Below, piece after piece: positions 1-5,892 of a stretch of DNA of 9,201 nucleotides. How positions within the stretch are numbered: position 1 is the first letter of the stretch; the number at the start of each line of letters is the position of its first letter. The notes beneath the pieces were generated by a model. The model was given only the letters and a program-made list of their open reading frames with translations, made no database searches and was not told the DNA's origin. A program made the translations under genes and the position numbers. Source of the stretch: Pelotomaculum sp. UBA3103 (GTDB lineage: Bacteria > Bacillota > Desulfotomaculia > Desulfotomaculales > Pelotomaculaceae); NCBI GenBank assembly GCA_002365855.1, contig DFAP01000046.1, positions 1 to 9,201 on the forward strand, read 5' to 3'.

Positions 1-21
1 GCCCATGCCGGGCGCACAATA

Positions 22-52
22 AAGGGCCGAAATCATATAGATAACGGCCCTT
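22..52 (-). terminator. Intrinsic terminator after the CoA ligase gene
   Basis: An 8-bp perfect inverted repeat (AAGGGCCG / CGGCCCTT) with a 15-base AT-rich loop lies just past the stop codon of the ligase gene. On the minus strand the stem is followed by TATTG. On the plus strand it is followed by CTTTCTTA, so it could also serve a convergent gene beyond the left edge. The loop is long and the U-tract short, so strength is uncertain. Confidence 0.6.
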
Positions 53-57
53 CTTTC

Positions 58-1473
58 TTATACCTTAGCAGATAATTTTTTTTCTAACGAGCAAGAAGCG
101 CCGCTGCTGTCTGATATCGGGGGCCTGATGTCGCGGAAGCGTTTAGCTTTCAATTCATATACCGGCAGTGTTCCAGGAGGCACTACTTCCACATCCATAT
201 TTATCATAAAGGACAGCTGCAATTCCTGAGCCACCTTTTTGCGGACATAATCCCACAGTCCCGAATCAATATTAATTTGCGGCTCTACCCTTACTGTTAC
301 CTTATCCATACCGTTACTATTTTTCGATGCTATATACTCATAATTGTCGGAGCATTCCGGTATTCCCCGTATCACGTTTTCAATTCCCGCGACGGATACG
401 CACACACCCCGCACTTTTATGATATCTCCTACCCGTCCCATAAAGCCTTTCATGACACTTAGTGTCCTGCCGCAGGCACATGTAGTGCCTGCATCTATAC
501 CCCTGACGATGTCACCAGTTTCGAACCTGATACAGGGATGAGTTTTACCCACTAAATCAGTAACCACCAGTTTTCCGGATTGTCCCGGCTGGACCGGTTC
601 GTCAGTGTCAGGGTCCAATACCTCGCAATAAGCGAGATCATCGTTCATATGTCCTATTTCTTCTTCACACATCCAGGCAAGATAGTGTGTTTCTTGAGTT
701 CCGCAGTAATCAAATATTTTACTTCCCCATGCTTCTTCCAGCCTCAAACCGGTATTTGGAATGGACATTGAACCGGGTTCGCCGGCGGTTAATATTTTCT
801 TTATTCCCAGGGTCCGGGTATCAATGCCATTTTCCTCGGCAACTTTGGCCAGGTGCAACAGGTATGTTGGCGTACCCATTAAAACCGTTACACCCAATTT
901 TTTGATCATTCTAAGCCGCAGCAAGCTGTTCCAGATACCGCCTGGTATCACAAGGGATCCGATTAAATGCTCACAACAGTCATAAGCAGCGGCAAGCCCC
1001 AAAAAGGGTGTAAAACCAAAAGCAGCGTGAACAACATCTTCCTTCCTTATACCAGCCGCCCAAACACATCGGACTGCACCCTCGCAATAAACTCCAAAAT
1101 AATCTTCTTCATTAAATGGAATAATAACAGGTTCACCAGTGGTTCCCGATGTCATGCCTATGCGAATAAATGGCCCGCGGCCGGGGATACTCATTATCCC
1201 ATAGGGAGGATTTTTTTCCTGGCTTAATCTGATTTCTTCTTTTGTTAAAAGAGGTAAGCGCCTTATATCTTCAAGTGTCCTTAATTGCCCCGGACAAAAA
1301 CCATTTTGCTCCCATTTCTCGCGATAAAAAGGGCTTTTCTCCCAAAGATAATTTATTTGTTCACGCAATCTGGCTAATTGGATTTTTTTCATCTCTCTGT
1401 GCGGCATGGTTTCAGCCGGAGACCAGTACTTATAATTGACATCGGTAGTCTGCCGAACCCCAGTCATTAACAT
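58..1473 (-). CDS. Phenylacetate-CoA ligase family AMP-forming acyl/aryl-CoA ligase
   Basis: This is a 471-aa cytoplasmic adenylate-forming enzyme of the PaaK/coenzyme F390 synthetase group (COG1541), which activates a carboxylic acid with ATP and then forms the CoA thioester. Visible signs are the family N-terminus (YWSPAETMP near 16-24, SPFYREKW near 47-54), the P-loop-like TSGTTG at 108-113, AGEPG at 230-234, RFETGD at 316-321, a CACGR cysteine motif at 332-336, and GRVGDIIKVRGV at 346-357 leading into the small C-terminal domain. The usual aromatic-glycine A5 motif (YGLSE-like) reads YCGTQE at 256-261, which may affect acid specificity. A C-terminal tail of about 25 residues makes it slightly longer than typical members (about 430 aa). 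GGGAGA seven bases upstream of the first ATG supports this start over the ATG two codons later. No other phenylacetate pathway gene is visible, so the substrate is unknown; phenylacetate is only one candidate. Confidence 0.9.
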   Translation of the reverse strand: MLMTGVRQTTDVNYKYWSPAETMPHREMKKIQLARLREQINYLWEKSPFYREKWEQNGFCPGQLRTLEDIRRLPLLTKEEIRLSQEKNPPYGIMSIPGRGPFIRIGMTSGTTGEPVIIPFNEEDYFGVYCEGAVRCVWAAGIRKEDVVHAAFGFTPFLGLAAAYDCCEHLIGSLVIPGGIWNSLLRLRMIKKLGVTVLMGTPTYLLHLAKVAEENGIDTRTLGIKKILTAGEPGSMSIPNTGLRLEEAWGSKIFDYCGTQETHYLAWMCEEEIGHMNDDLAYCEVLDPDTDEPVQPGQSGKLVVTDLVGKTHPCIRFETGDIVRGIDAGTTCACGRTLSVMKGFMGRVGDIIKVRGVCVSVAGIENVIRGIPECSDNYEYIASKNSNGMDKVTVRVEPQINIDSGLWDYVRKKVAQELQLSFMINMDVEVVPPGTLPVYELKAKRFRDIRPPISDSSGASCSLEKKLSAKV

Positions 1474-1699
1474 ATTAACATCTCCCTTTTTCTTATTGGA
1501 CTATTTTTGCCAGGAATTATATTCAATGCCGACATGATGGTGTTACCATCACCATTATTCTCCAAAGCATATTCATCCATGGCTCAGCTAGTCAAATAGA
1601 GAGTTCATAATACGATACATCATTAGTGTTAGCCGCTTATTATATTAATCCACCACCACCATGATTTAACTTCATAAGGTGAAGATATCATCCGATCGT

Positions 1700-1784
1700 T
1701 TATTCTTGTTTTTATCTTACCACCCGTAAATAAATAAAGTGAAATATGCGTTTGCGATTGCATTTATAAGCCCTGCCTATAAAT
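1700..1784 (-). promoter_or_regulatory. Promoter/operator block A, upstream of the CoA ligase
   Basis: This ~85-base stretch aligns with 4506-4588 upstream of the MBL operon, with about 16 mismatches and two single-base gaps. Read on the minus strand it holds an extended -10 element TGGTAAGAT (1714-1722) without a good -35; TTTCAC at 1739-1744 is the nearest. Farther upstream is the dyad TGC-AATC-GCA (1753-1762). Taking the transcript start as about 7 bases after the -10, the dyad is centred near -50, a position typical of activator sites. The shared block and dyad are seen in the sequence; activator control is inference. Confidence 0.6.
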
Positions 1785-1905
1785 AGCTAGGAATGATGTA
1801 ATTTCCTGATACTAAACCTCAAATATCATACTTTTAATTATTTAAAGCATATCAATGACTTTATGTAATATAAAGTAAAACTCATTTTACCCGAATAGCC
1901 GCACA

Positions 1906-1917
1906 TTGCGATTGCAA
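1906..1917. promoter_or_regulatory. Second dyad of the same type, TTGC-GATT-GCAA
   Basis: A 4+4 inverted repeat with the same GATT centre as the dyad in block A, sharing an 11-base core (TTGCGATTGCA). It lies about 155 bases farther upstream of the ligase promoter and between that promoter and the preceding terminator. It may be an auxiliary operator for the same regulator. It lacks the -10 element at the matching spacing, so it is not a third complete promoter block. Confidence 0.35.
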
Positions 1918-1949
1918 TAAACTGAATGTTGTACTATATATAAATGGCA

Positions 1950-1983
1950 AAAATGGTTGAAACTCGTGAGTTTCAACCATTTT
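1950..1983 (-). terminator. Strong intrinsic terminator of the MBL-flavoprotein-thioesterase operon
   Basis: A 16-bp perfect inverted repeat (arms 1950-1965 and 1968-1983) lies 58 bases past the thioesterase stop. Read leftward, the 3' arm ends CAACCATTTTTG, so the A:U base of the stem supplies the U-tract. It closes the three-gene unit before the ligase region. Confidence 0.85.
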
Positions 1984-2041
1984 CCCTTTTCTGAAGAATA
2001 TTCTTTTATTTATACTTGCTAACCTGGGTTTAAATGAACAT

Positions 2042-2497
2042 TTATTTATAACTGTTCTCTTTGTTGCTTACAGGAAGTACACGGTTTATAAAAACGCCCT
2101 TAGCCCTTGCCACATTTTTAAGATCTCCGGACATAATAATGCACTCAGTAAGGACTATGGTGTTGCCCTGGTGAATTATCAATCCTTCGGCGGTCAGTTT
2201 ATCACCAGTTTTGGGCTGGCTCATGTAATTGACTGTTAGCTCTACGGTTATTGGATGAAGGCCCGCGGTGCGCATAGCCATACCCATACAATTGTCAGCC
2301 AGGGTCGCTAAGACCCCACCGTGAACACCACCGTAATAATTCGTGCATTTCTCATCTATTACTAAACTGAGCCGGCAATAGTTTTTTTTCATTCTGTCGA
2401 TCTTGATGCCGATTAGATTAGCAAAAGGGCTTAGAGATAATTCTCCCGCAATAGCAGCTGTTCCGGAACCTTCCACTGCTTCTTCGATCCGTTTCAC
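2042..2497 (-). CDS. PaaI-type hotdog-fold acyl-CoA thioesterase
   Basis: This 151-aa single-domain protein fits the PaaI/COG2050 thioesterases, which hydrolyse acyl- or aryl-CoA esters, often to release stalled CoA intermediates, and normally act as tetramers in the cytoplasm. The signature N-x2-G-x2-HGG-x6-D is seen as N53, G56, H59-G60-G61 and D68 (segment YGGVHGGVLATLADN). The following VELTVNYMSQPKTGDKL is the usual second strand region with the conserved GD. The start codon is GTG at 2497-2495, with AAGGGGA eight bases upstream. It is the last gene of the unit, 36 bases after the flavoprotein. It could cleave the product of the nearby CoA ligase or a related thioester; substrate unknown. 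Confidence 0.88.
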   Translation of the reverse strand: MKRIEEAVEGSGTAAIAGELSLSPFANLIGIKIDRMKKNYCRLSLVIDEKCTNYYGGVHGGVLATLADNCMGMAMRTAGLHPITVELTVNYMSQPKTGDKLTAEGLIIHQGNTIVLTECIIMSGDLKNVARAKGVFINRVLPVSNKENSYK

Positions 2498-2533
2498 AGG
2501 CCCAGTCCCCTTATGTTGGATTCATATAATCAT

Positions 2534-3376
2534 TTAATCCGGGGTTACCCAGTACAAGTTGTTACGGTACGGACTCTGCAGTTTTTTATAGTACTGCCTT
2601 TTATTGAGAAACTCTTGTTTTTTACCATTCAGAAAAGCGTCAAAGTGGCGTCTCCTACCTTCCTCGCTAAAACGGTGATCGCTTTTAGGGTAAAAGACCA
2701 GCCTCGCTTTTTCTCCCTCTACCTTGATTTCGCCCCTGGTGCCGCAGAAAGGACAAATTATGTTTTTACCTTCATATTTAAGAATATTACTCCAACAGAC
2801 CGGACACTCGTTTGCTTTAGCAGTCCGCTCATAGCCCGGGTCAAAGAGTGCCCGGCCTAACTGCCGGGCCCTTTTCAAGTTATCGGGACTCTCTATAACT
2901 TCACCAGGGTGTGCCCCCAGAAAGACCGCGCTATCAACCATGTTCAGGTTTAAAAACCTGGCTGTGAGGTTTAAAGCGGGCTCGGTATAACCTTCCCAGC
3001 CGGGTGCTCCATAAGTTGTTAAAGTTACGCAAGGCTTGCCGGAAAATTGTTCATATTTATTACCTATTGAGACAAATCTGTCTTGCAGCTTTTTAATACA
3101 GCTGTGAGGTCCTAAAATGTAGCAAGGGGCAGCTATAACTACCGCATCTGAGACGCAAATCTTATCCAGCAGGAAATTAAGGTCGTCTTCAATAACGCAA
3201 GGAACCTCTTTGGGCAAACAGGTGTAACAAGCCCTGCACCCTTTGATATCTAAATTTGTCAGCCTGATCATTTCCATTTTATTGTTTGAACCAGCCGCGT
3301 CCATGATCACCCTAGTTAATATTTCACAGTTTCCCAGTATTCTTGGTGAGGCTACGATCCCTAAAATTCGCTTCAA
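2534..3376 (-). CDS. Iron-sulfur flavoprotein (NADPH-dependent FMN reductase fold) with C-terminal zinc ribbon
   Basis: The N-terminal part is a flavodoxin-like FMN domain: LKRILGIVASPRILGN at the start, with SPR-x3-N as the phosphate-binding loop. It carries the compact cysteine cluster C47-x2-C50-x2-C53-x6-C60, the pattern known from Isf-type iron-sulfur flavoproteins that bind a 4Fe-4S cluster. After about residue 185 a second cysteine set, C191-x2-C194 and C208-x2-C211 (CPVC, CPFC), forms a zinc-ribbon or rubredoxin-like knuckle, followed by a basic tail. The expected role is electron transfer or reduction of a small molecule; the partner is unknown. I place the start at TTG 3376: GGAGG lies eight bases before it and the protein then begins exactly as the family does. 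A GTG at 3391 overlaps that ribosome binding site and is unlikely. It lies between the MBL and thioesterase genes in one operon. Confidence 0.8.
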   Translation of the reverse strand: MKRILGIVASPRILGNCEILTRVIMDAAGSNNKMEMIRLTNLDIKGCRACYTCLPKEVPCVIEDDLNFLLDKICVSDAVVIAAPCYILGPHSCIKKLQDRFVSIGNKYEQFSGKPCVTLTTYGAPGWEGYTEPALNLTARFLNLNMVDSAVFLGAHPGEVIESPDNLKRARQLGRALFDPGYERTAKANECPVCWSNILKYEGKNIICPFCGTRGEIKVEGEKARLVFYPKSDHRFSEEGRRRHFDAFLNGKKQEFLNKRQYYKKLQSPYRNNLYWVTPD

Positions 3377-3412
3377 GTGACATACCTCCACTCAAATGAT
3401 CAGAATCCTGAT

Positions 3413-4390
3413 TTAGACGAGTTCATAAAACGCCCTTCCCTGGTTTTCAACTTTCCTGACCTTACCAATATGCCGGAAGTATTCCAGGTGAGTAACAGCT
3501 TCCCCTACGGCAAATACTTTTTGAGCCGGGGGGAAATGTCCCCAGTTTTTACAAGTAATATCCCAGGTCATTTTGCCGGCAATCTGATAAGCGTCCCTAA
3601 GGCCGGTTCCTAAAATGTCTAAAACTTCGTTAAGCCTGTGTTCATGATGGTGTTTCAACTCATAAATTCTTTTATGAATATTATCAATAAATCGCCTGTG
3701 GCCTGGTAATACAAGGTTTATATCCATCTGATCAATTTTATCGAGACTGTGCAAATAATGTCCCAAGGGGTCTCCAATTCTTTTTTCAAAAGTAATATTG
3801 GGGGTGATGTCATCCAGAACATGGTCACCGGAAACCAAGATTTTGTTTTCAGGTTCATAAAGACATATATGTCCCGGTGTGTGACCGGGAGTTTCCACGC
3901 AGGTAAAATGGTAATCACCAACCTCGATCACATCATTTTCCTTGAGGATGGCGAAAACCTGTTGTATGCCCGGGTTGTACCTTCTGCCGGGATGTGCCCG
4001 CATAGCATCGGGAAGATCTTCCAGGGGGAAACCGTAAAAACCAAGCATTACTCCTATATCCGACCAGTAGTTGGTTGTCCCCGTCGCATTTACAAGTTCT
4101 GCGTCTATTTCGCCACAATACAACGTAGACTTTTCCGTGGCTACAGCCGCGGTCAGACCACTGTGATCGGCATGCACGTGGGTGAGTAAAATATCCGTTT
4201 TTTCTAAATTAACATCCAGTCGGGCAAGCCCGGCAAACAACGCTCTTTTACTTTCCTCCCGGTTCCATCCGGTATCAATAAGCAAATTTCGCTCCCGGCC
4301 TTTGACCAGATAGGAATTCGTAGCCTTGAGAGGACTCCTGGGCAGGGGGACTTCTATCCTGTAAATATCAGGCATTACTTCTATAATCAC
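3413..4390 (-). CDS. MBL-fold metallo-hydrolase with C-terminal helical (BLACT_WH-like) domain
   Basis: This 325-aa protein has the full metallo-beta-lactamase-fold metal set: H71-x-H73-x-D75-H76 in THVHADHSG, H170 in ETPGHTPGH, D189 in SGDH and H231 in LPGH, predicting a dinuclear zinc hydrolase. The last ~75 residues form a helical, winged-helix-like domain found in a subset of these hydrolases (LACTB2/glyoxalase II-like). No signal peptide is seen, so it is cytoplasmic. Family members hydrolyse thioesters or other esters; here the neighbouring thioesterase and CoA ligase favour a thioester-type substrate, which is inference. The start is GTG at 4390 (GGGAG ten bases upstream); ATG at 4375, preceded by AAGGTGAT, is a real alternative five codons later. 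It is the first gene of the operon, 36 bases before the flavoprotein. Confidence 0.87.
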   Translation of the reverse strand: MIIEVMPDIYRIEVPLPRSPLKATNSYLVKGRERNLLIDTGWNREESKRALFAGLARLDVNLEKTDILLTHVHADHSGLTAAVATEKSTLYCGEIDAELVNATGTTNYWSDIGVMLGFYGFPLEDLPDAMRAHPGRRYNPGIQQVFAILKENDVIEVGDYHFTCVETPGHTPGHICLYEPENKILVSGDHVLDDITPNITFEKRIGDPLGHYLHSLDKIDQMDINLVLPGHRRFIDNIHKRIYELKHHHEHRLNEVLDILGTGLRDAYQIAGKMTWDITCKNWGHFPPAQKVFAVGEAVTHLEYFRHIGKVRKVENQGRAFYELV

Positions 4391-4801
4391 CTTTAAGACA
4401 CTCCCAACTCAAACGTATTCTTCAATAACCATATAAACAATTCCGACCGAATAAGGCGCGTCTGCTGAAAGCCAGTGAGTCTGTGATTGCTCTAAGTTTT
4501 TAGAGTTATTTTTGTTTTATCTTACCATCCGTCAAGAACAAAGTGTAATACCTGTTTACGATTGTATTAATAAGTTCTACCTATCAATTTCTTTATTATG
4601 ATCATTAAATCACAAGAAATAAAAAATTATATCGAACTATTGTCAATGGTTTTAAGAAAGATTTTATTATGGAAATAAAAGCACCCTGATATTCGTACAC
4701 ATTAACAAATTTGACTTAGGCTAATACCTATCCAGTCAGAGATAAACATAACCGTATTAAATTCAAACTTCCAAGCATACTAACGACAGGAGGGATGGTA
4801 A
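4391..4801. other. 411-base divergent intergenic region
   Basis: The region separates the leftward MBL operon from the rightward DUF3892 gene. Block B (4506-4588) and a short hairpin CTCTAA-N4-TTAGAG (4490-4505) in the MBL leader are the structured parts. On the plus side a weak candidate promoter for the DUF3892 gene is TTGTCA (4640-4645) with TATTAT (4665-4670), spaced 19 bases. No ORF with a ribosome binding site is visible. Confidence 0.5.
4506..4588 (-). promoter_or_regulatory. Promoter/operator block B, upstream of the MBL operon
   Basis: This is the counterpart of the block at 1700-1784. On the minus strand it has the same extended -10 TGGTAAGAT (4519-4527), a poor -35 (TTACAC, 4543-4548) and a dyad TAC-AATC-GTA (4557-4566). 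Relative to block A, the dyad differs at two positions that are partners in the symmetry, so pairing of the arms is kept. The dyad is again centred near -50 from the inferred start. The MBL start codon lies about 120 bases downstream. Confidence 0.6.
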
Positions 4802-5017
4802 ATGAAAATAGAAAAAGTAAAAAAGAACGCTCAGGGTGACATCACCGACGTCATGATCAATGGCAGCGTGTACGGCATCAACGACGCTATTTCCCTGGCT
4901 AGGGACGGTAAAATTGAAGGGGTCAACGTGTCTAAAGCAAGAAGTGGCAGAGAGTTCCTGCGAAGCAACCCTGACGACAGCGAGACCAACAACCTGGACA
5001 ACCTGCCTACCTTTTAA
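4802..5017 (+). CDS. DUF3892 family protein
   Basis: This 71-aa protein of unknown function matches the DUF3892 pattern as I recall it: an N-terminal beta-rich half (MKIEKVKKNAQGDITDVMI), a DAISLARDGKIEGV segment, then ARSGREFLRSNPDD and a C-terminal NNLDNLP. It has no cysteines, signal peptide or membrane segment, and is probably a small cytoplasmic protein. AGGAGGG seven bases upstream of the ATG is a near-ideal ribosome binding site. It appears to be a single-gene unit with its own terminator and no functional link to its neighbours. Confidence 0.82.
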   Translation: MKIEKVKKNAQGDITDVMINGSVYGINDAISLARDGKIEGVNVSKARSGREFLRSNPDDSETNNLDNLPTF

Positions 5018-5025
5018 CTGAAACC

Positions 5026-5050
5026 GGGGACATTCATAAGTTGGGGACAT
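5026..5050 (+). repeat. Direct repeat of GGGGACAT
   Basis: GGGGACAT occurs at 5026-5033 and again at 5043-5050, and its complement TGTCCCC at 5065-5071 closes a hairpin. This GGGGACA-rich pattern resembles dispersed intergenic palindromes of many Clostridia. Only this one locus is visible here, so genome-wide repetition is unproven. Confidence 0.4.
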
Positions 5051-5083
5051 CCTTCTTAAAGGCGTGTCCCCTTTCCTTTTCTA
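5043..5083 (+). terminator. Intrinsic terminator after the DUF3892 gene
   Basis: The stem pairs GGGGACA (5043-5049) with TGTCCCC (5065-5071), then CCTT with AAGG inside after a small internal loop, capped by CTTA. A pyrimidine-rich tract (TTTCCTTTTCT) follows. It lies about 25 bases past the stop codon. Confidence 0.7.
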
Positions 5084-5129
5084 TTTGTTAAATGACCATA
5101 TTTTTGATAAGATAAAGAGGTGGTTATAT

Positions 5130-5186
5130 TTGCCTGTGATACCAGCTGCAGGCGGAGTTAAGTTGGTTTCTTTAAAGAATAGATAA
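5130..5186 (+). CDS. Possible 18-codon leader peptide before carbonic anhydrase
   Basis: A TTG-initiated ORF of 18 codons reads MPVIPAAGGVKLVSLKNR and ends in TAA at 5184-5186, 23 bases before the carbonic anhydrase start. The motif AGAGGTGG (5116-5123) is a plausible ribosome binding site six bases upstream. No run of a single codon type and no attenuator hairpin was seen, and the length is within chance, so this is only a candidate. Confidence 0.22.
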   Translation: MPVIPAAGGVKLVSLKNR

Positions 5187-5209
5187 AAATATTTATGGGG
5201 GTGTAGATT

Positions 5210-5812
5210 TTGGCTCAAATATCCGGAAAAGAAGCTGTGCAGATGTTGATTGACGGTAACAAGAGATTCACGACAGGCAAATTAGCAGTTAAAGATGTAG
5301 GAAGCGGCAGGCGTGAGGAACTGGCAACCAAAGGGCAAAAACCCTTCGCCGTGGTAATCACCTGCTCTGACTCCCGTGTTCCACCGGAAATTTTATTTGA
5401 CCAGGCGCTTGGTGACCTCTTTGTAGTGCGCACCGCCGGCAATATCGTCGACCCGATAGCGGTCGGTAGCGTGGAGTATGCTGTTGAACACCTCAACACA
5501 CCGCTGGTAGTCGTGCTCGGGCATGAAAAATGCGGCGCGGTTATAGCAACCGTTGACGGTGGGGATGCCCCGGCCCCGGGAAGCATCGGCTCAATCGTCG
5601 AAAAGATTAAGCCTTCAGTTCAAAAAGCGATGGCAGCGGGCGCTGAAGGTACTGAACTATATGAAATATCATGCAATGAAAACATAAAAGCTACCATCGC
5701 AGAGATAGAGAAAAGCCATATTATCGAACATTTTGTTAAAGATGGTAAATTAACGGTTACAGGAGCCAAATATTTTTTGGGTTCCGGTGAAGTTGAGTTC
5801 GATCCCGCTTAG
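5210..5812 (+). CDS. Beta-class carbonic anhydrase
   Basis: This 200-aa enzyme interconverts CO2 and bicarbonate. Zinc ligands are C52 (in CSDSR), H105 and C108 (HEKCG), and the catalytic Asp-Arg dyad is D54/R56, so the active site is complete. Other family blocks are GNKRF near 16-20, RTAGNIVDP at 74-82 and GSVEYAVEHL at 86-95. No export signal is seen, so it is cytoplasmic and probably supplies bicarbonate or CO2 for carboxylation or CO2-fixing reactions. The start is TTG at 5210, with GGGGGTG about six bases upstream. The gene stands alone: a terminator lies upstream of it and a strong hairpin directly downstream. Confidence 0.95.
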   Translation: MAQISGKEAVQMLIDGNKRFTTGKLAVKDVGSGRREELATKGQKPFAVVITCSDSRVPPEILFDQALGDLFVVRTAGNIVDPIAVGSVEYAVEHLNTPLVVVLGHEKCGAVIATVDGGDAPAPGSIGSIVEKIKPSVQKAMAAGAEGTELYEISCNENIKATIAEIEKSHIIEHFVKDGKLTVTGAKYFLGSGEVEFDPA

Positions 5813-5825
5813 TATCAAACAAAAC

Positions 5826-5880
5826 AGGGAGAAACAGACAGGAGCAAGGGGATGTCCCTTGCTTCTGTCTGCTTCTCCCT
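5826..5880. terminator. Bidirectional stem-loop between convergent genes
   Basis: A stem of 25 positions (arms 5826-5850 and 5856-5880, one A/C mismatch and one G/T pair) with loop GATGT lies 13 bases from either stop codon. It is followed by TTGCTTTCT on the plus strand and by GTTTTGTTTG on the minus strand. It probably ends both the carbonic anhydrase and the GGDEF/HD-GYP transcripts. Confidence 0.75.
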
Positions 5881-5892
5881 TTGCTTTCTGCT

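Larger units (their letters stand above)
1474..2041. other. 568-base intergenic region holding regulatory sites, no gene
   Basis: No convincing ORF with a ribosome binding site was found. The AT-rich stretch holds, from right to left on the minus strand, the terminator of the thioesterase operon (1950-1983), a dyad TTGCGATTGCAA (1906-1917), the promoter block shared with the MBL operon (1700-1784), and a small hairpin TGATGG-N5-CCATCA (1535-1551). A second weak promoter candidate, TTGACT (1590-1595) and TATGCT (1566-1571) with 18-base spacing, lies nearer the ligase. The inferred main leader would be about 230 bases long. Confidence 0.6.

Noticed and set aside
1884..1917. Third full promoter block at the upstream dyad
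   Set aside because: The TAAAAT hexamer stands 17 bases from the dyad rather than 33, and flanking sequence does not align with blocks A and B.
1950..1983. Possible CRISPR repeat (GTTGAAAC/GTTTCAAC)
   Set aside because: Only one palindromic copy, no spacers and no cas genes; it is a terminator hairpin behind the thioesterase operon.
2513..2860. 115-aa plus-strand open frame across the end of the flavoprotein gene
   Set aside because: It is antisense to the zinc-ribbon coding region, has no recognisable family and overlaps a better-supported gene.
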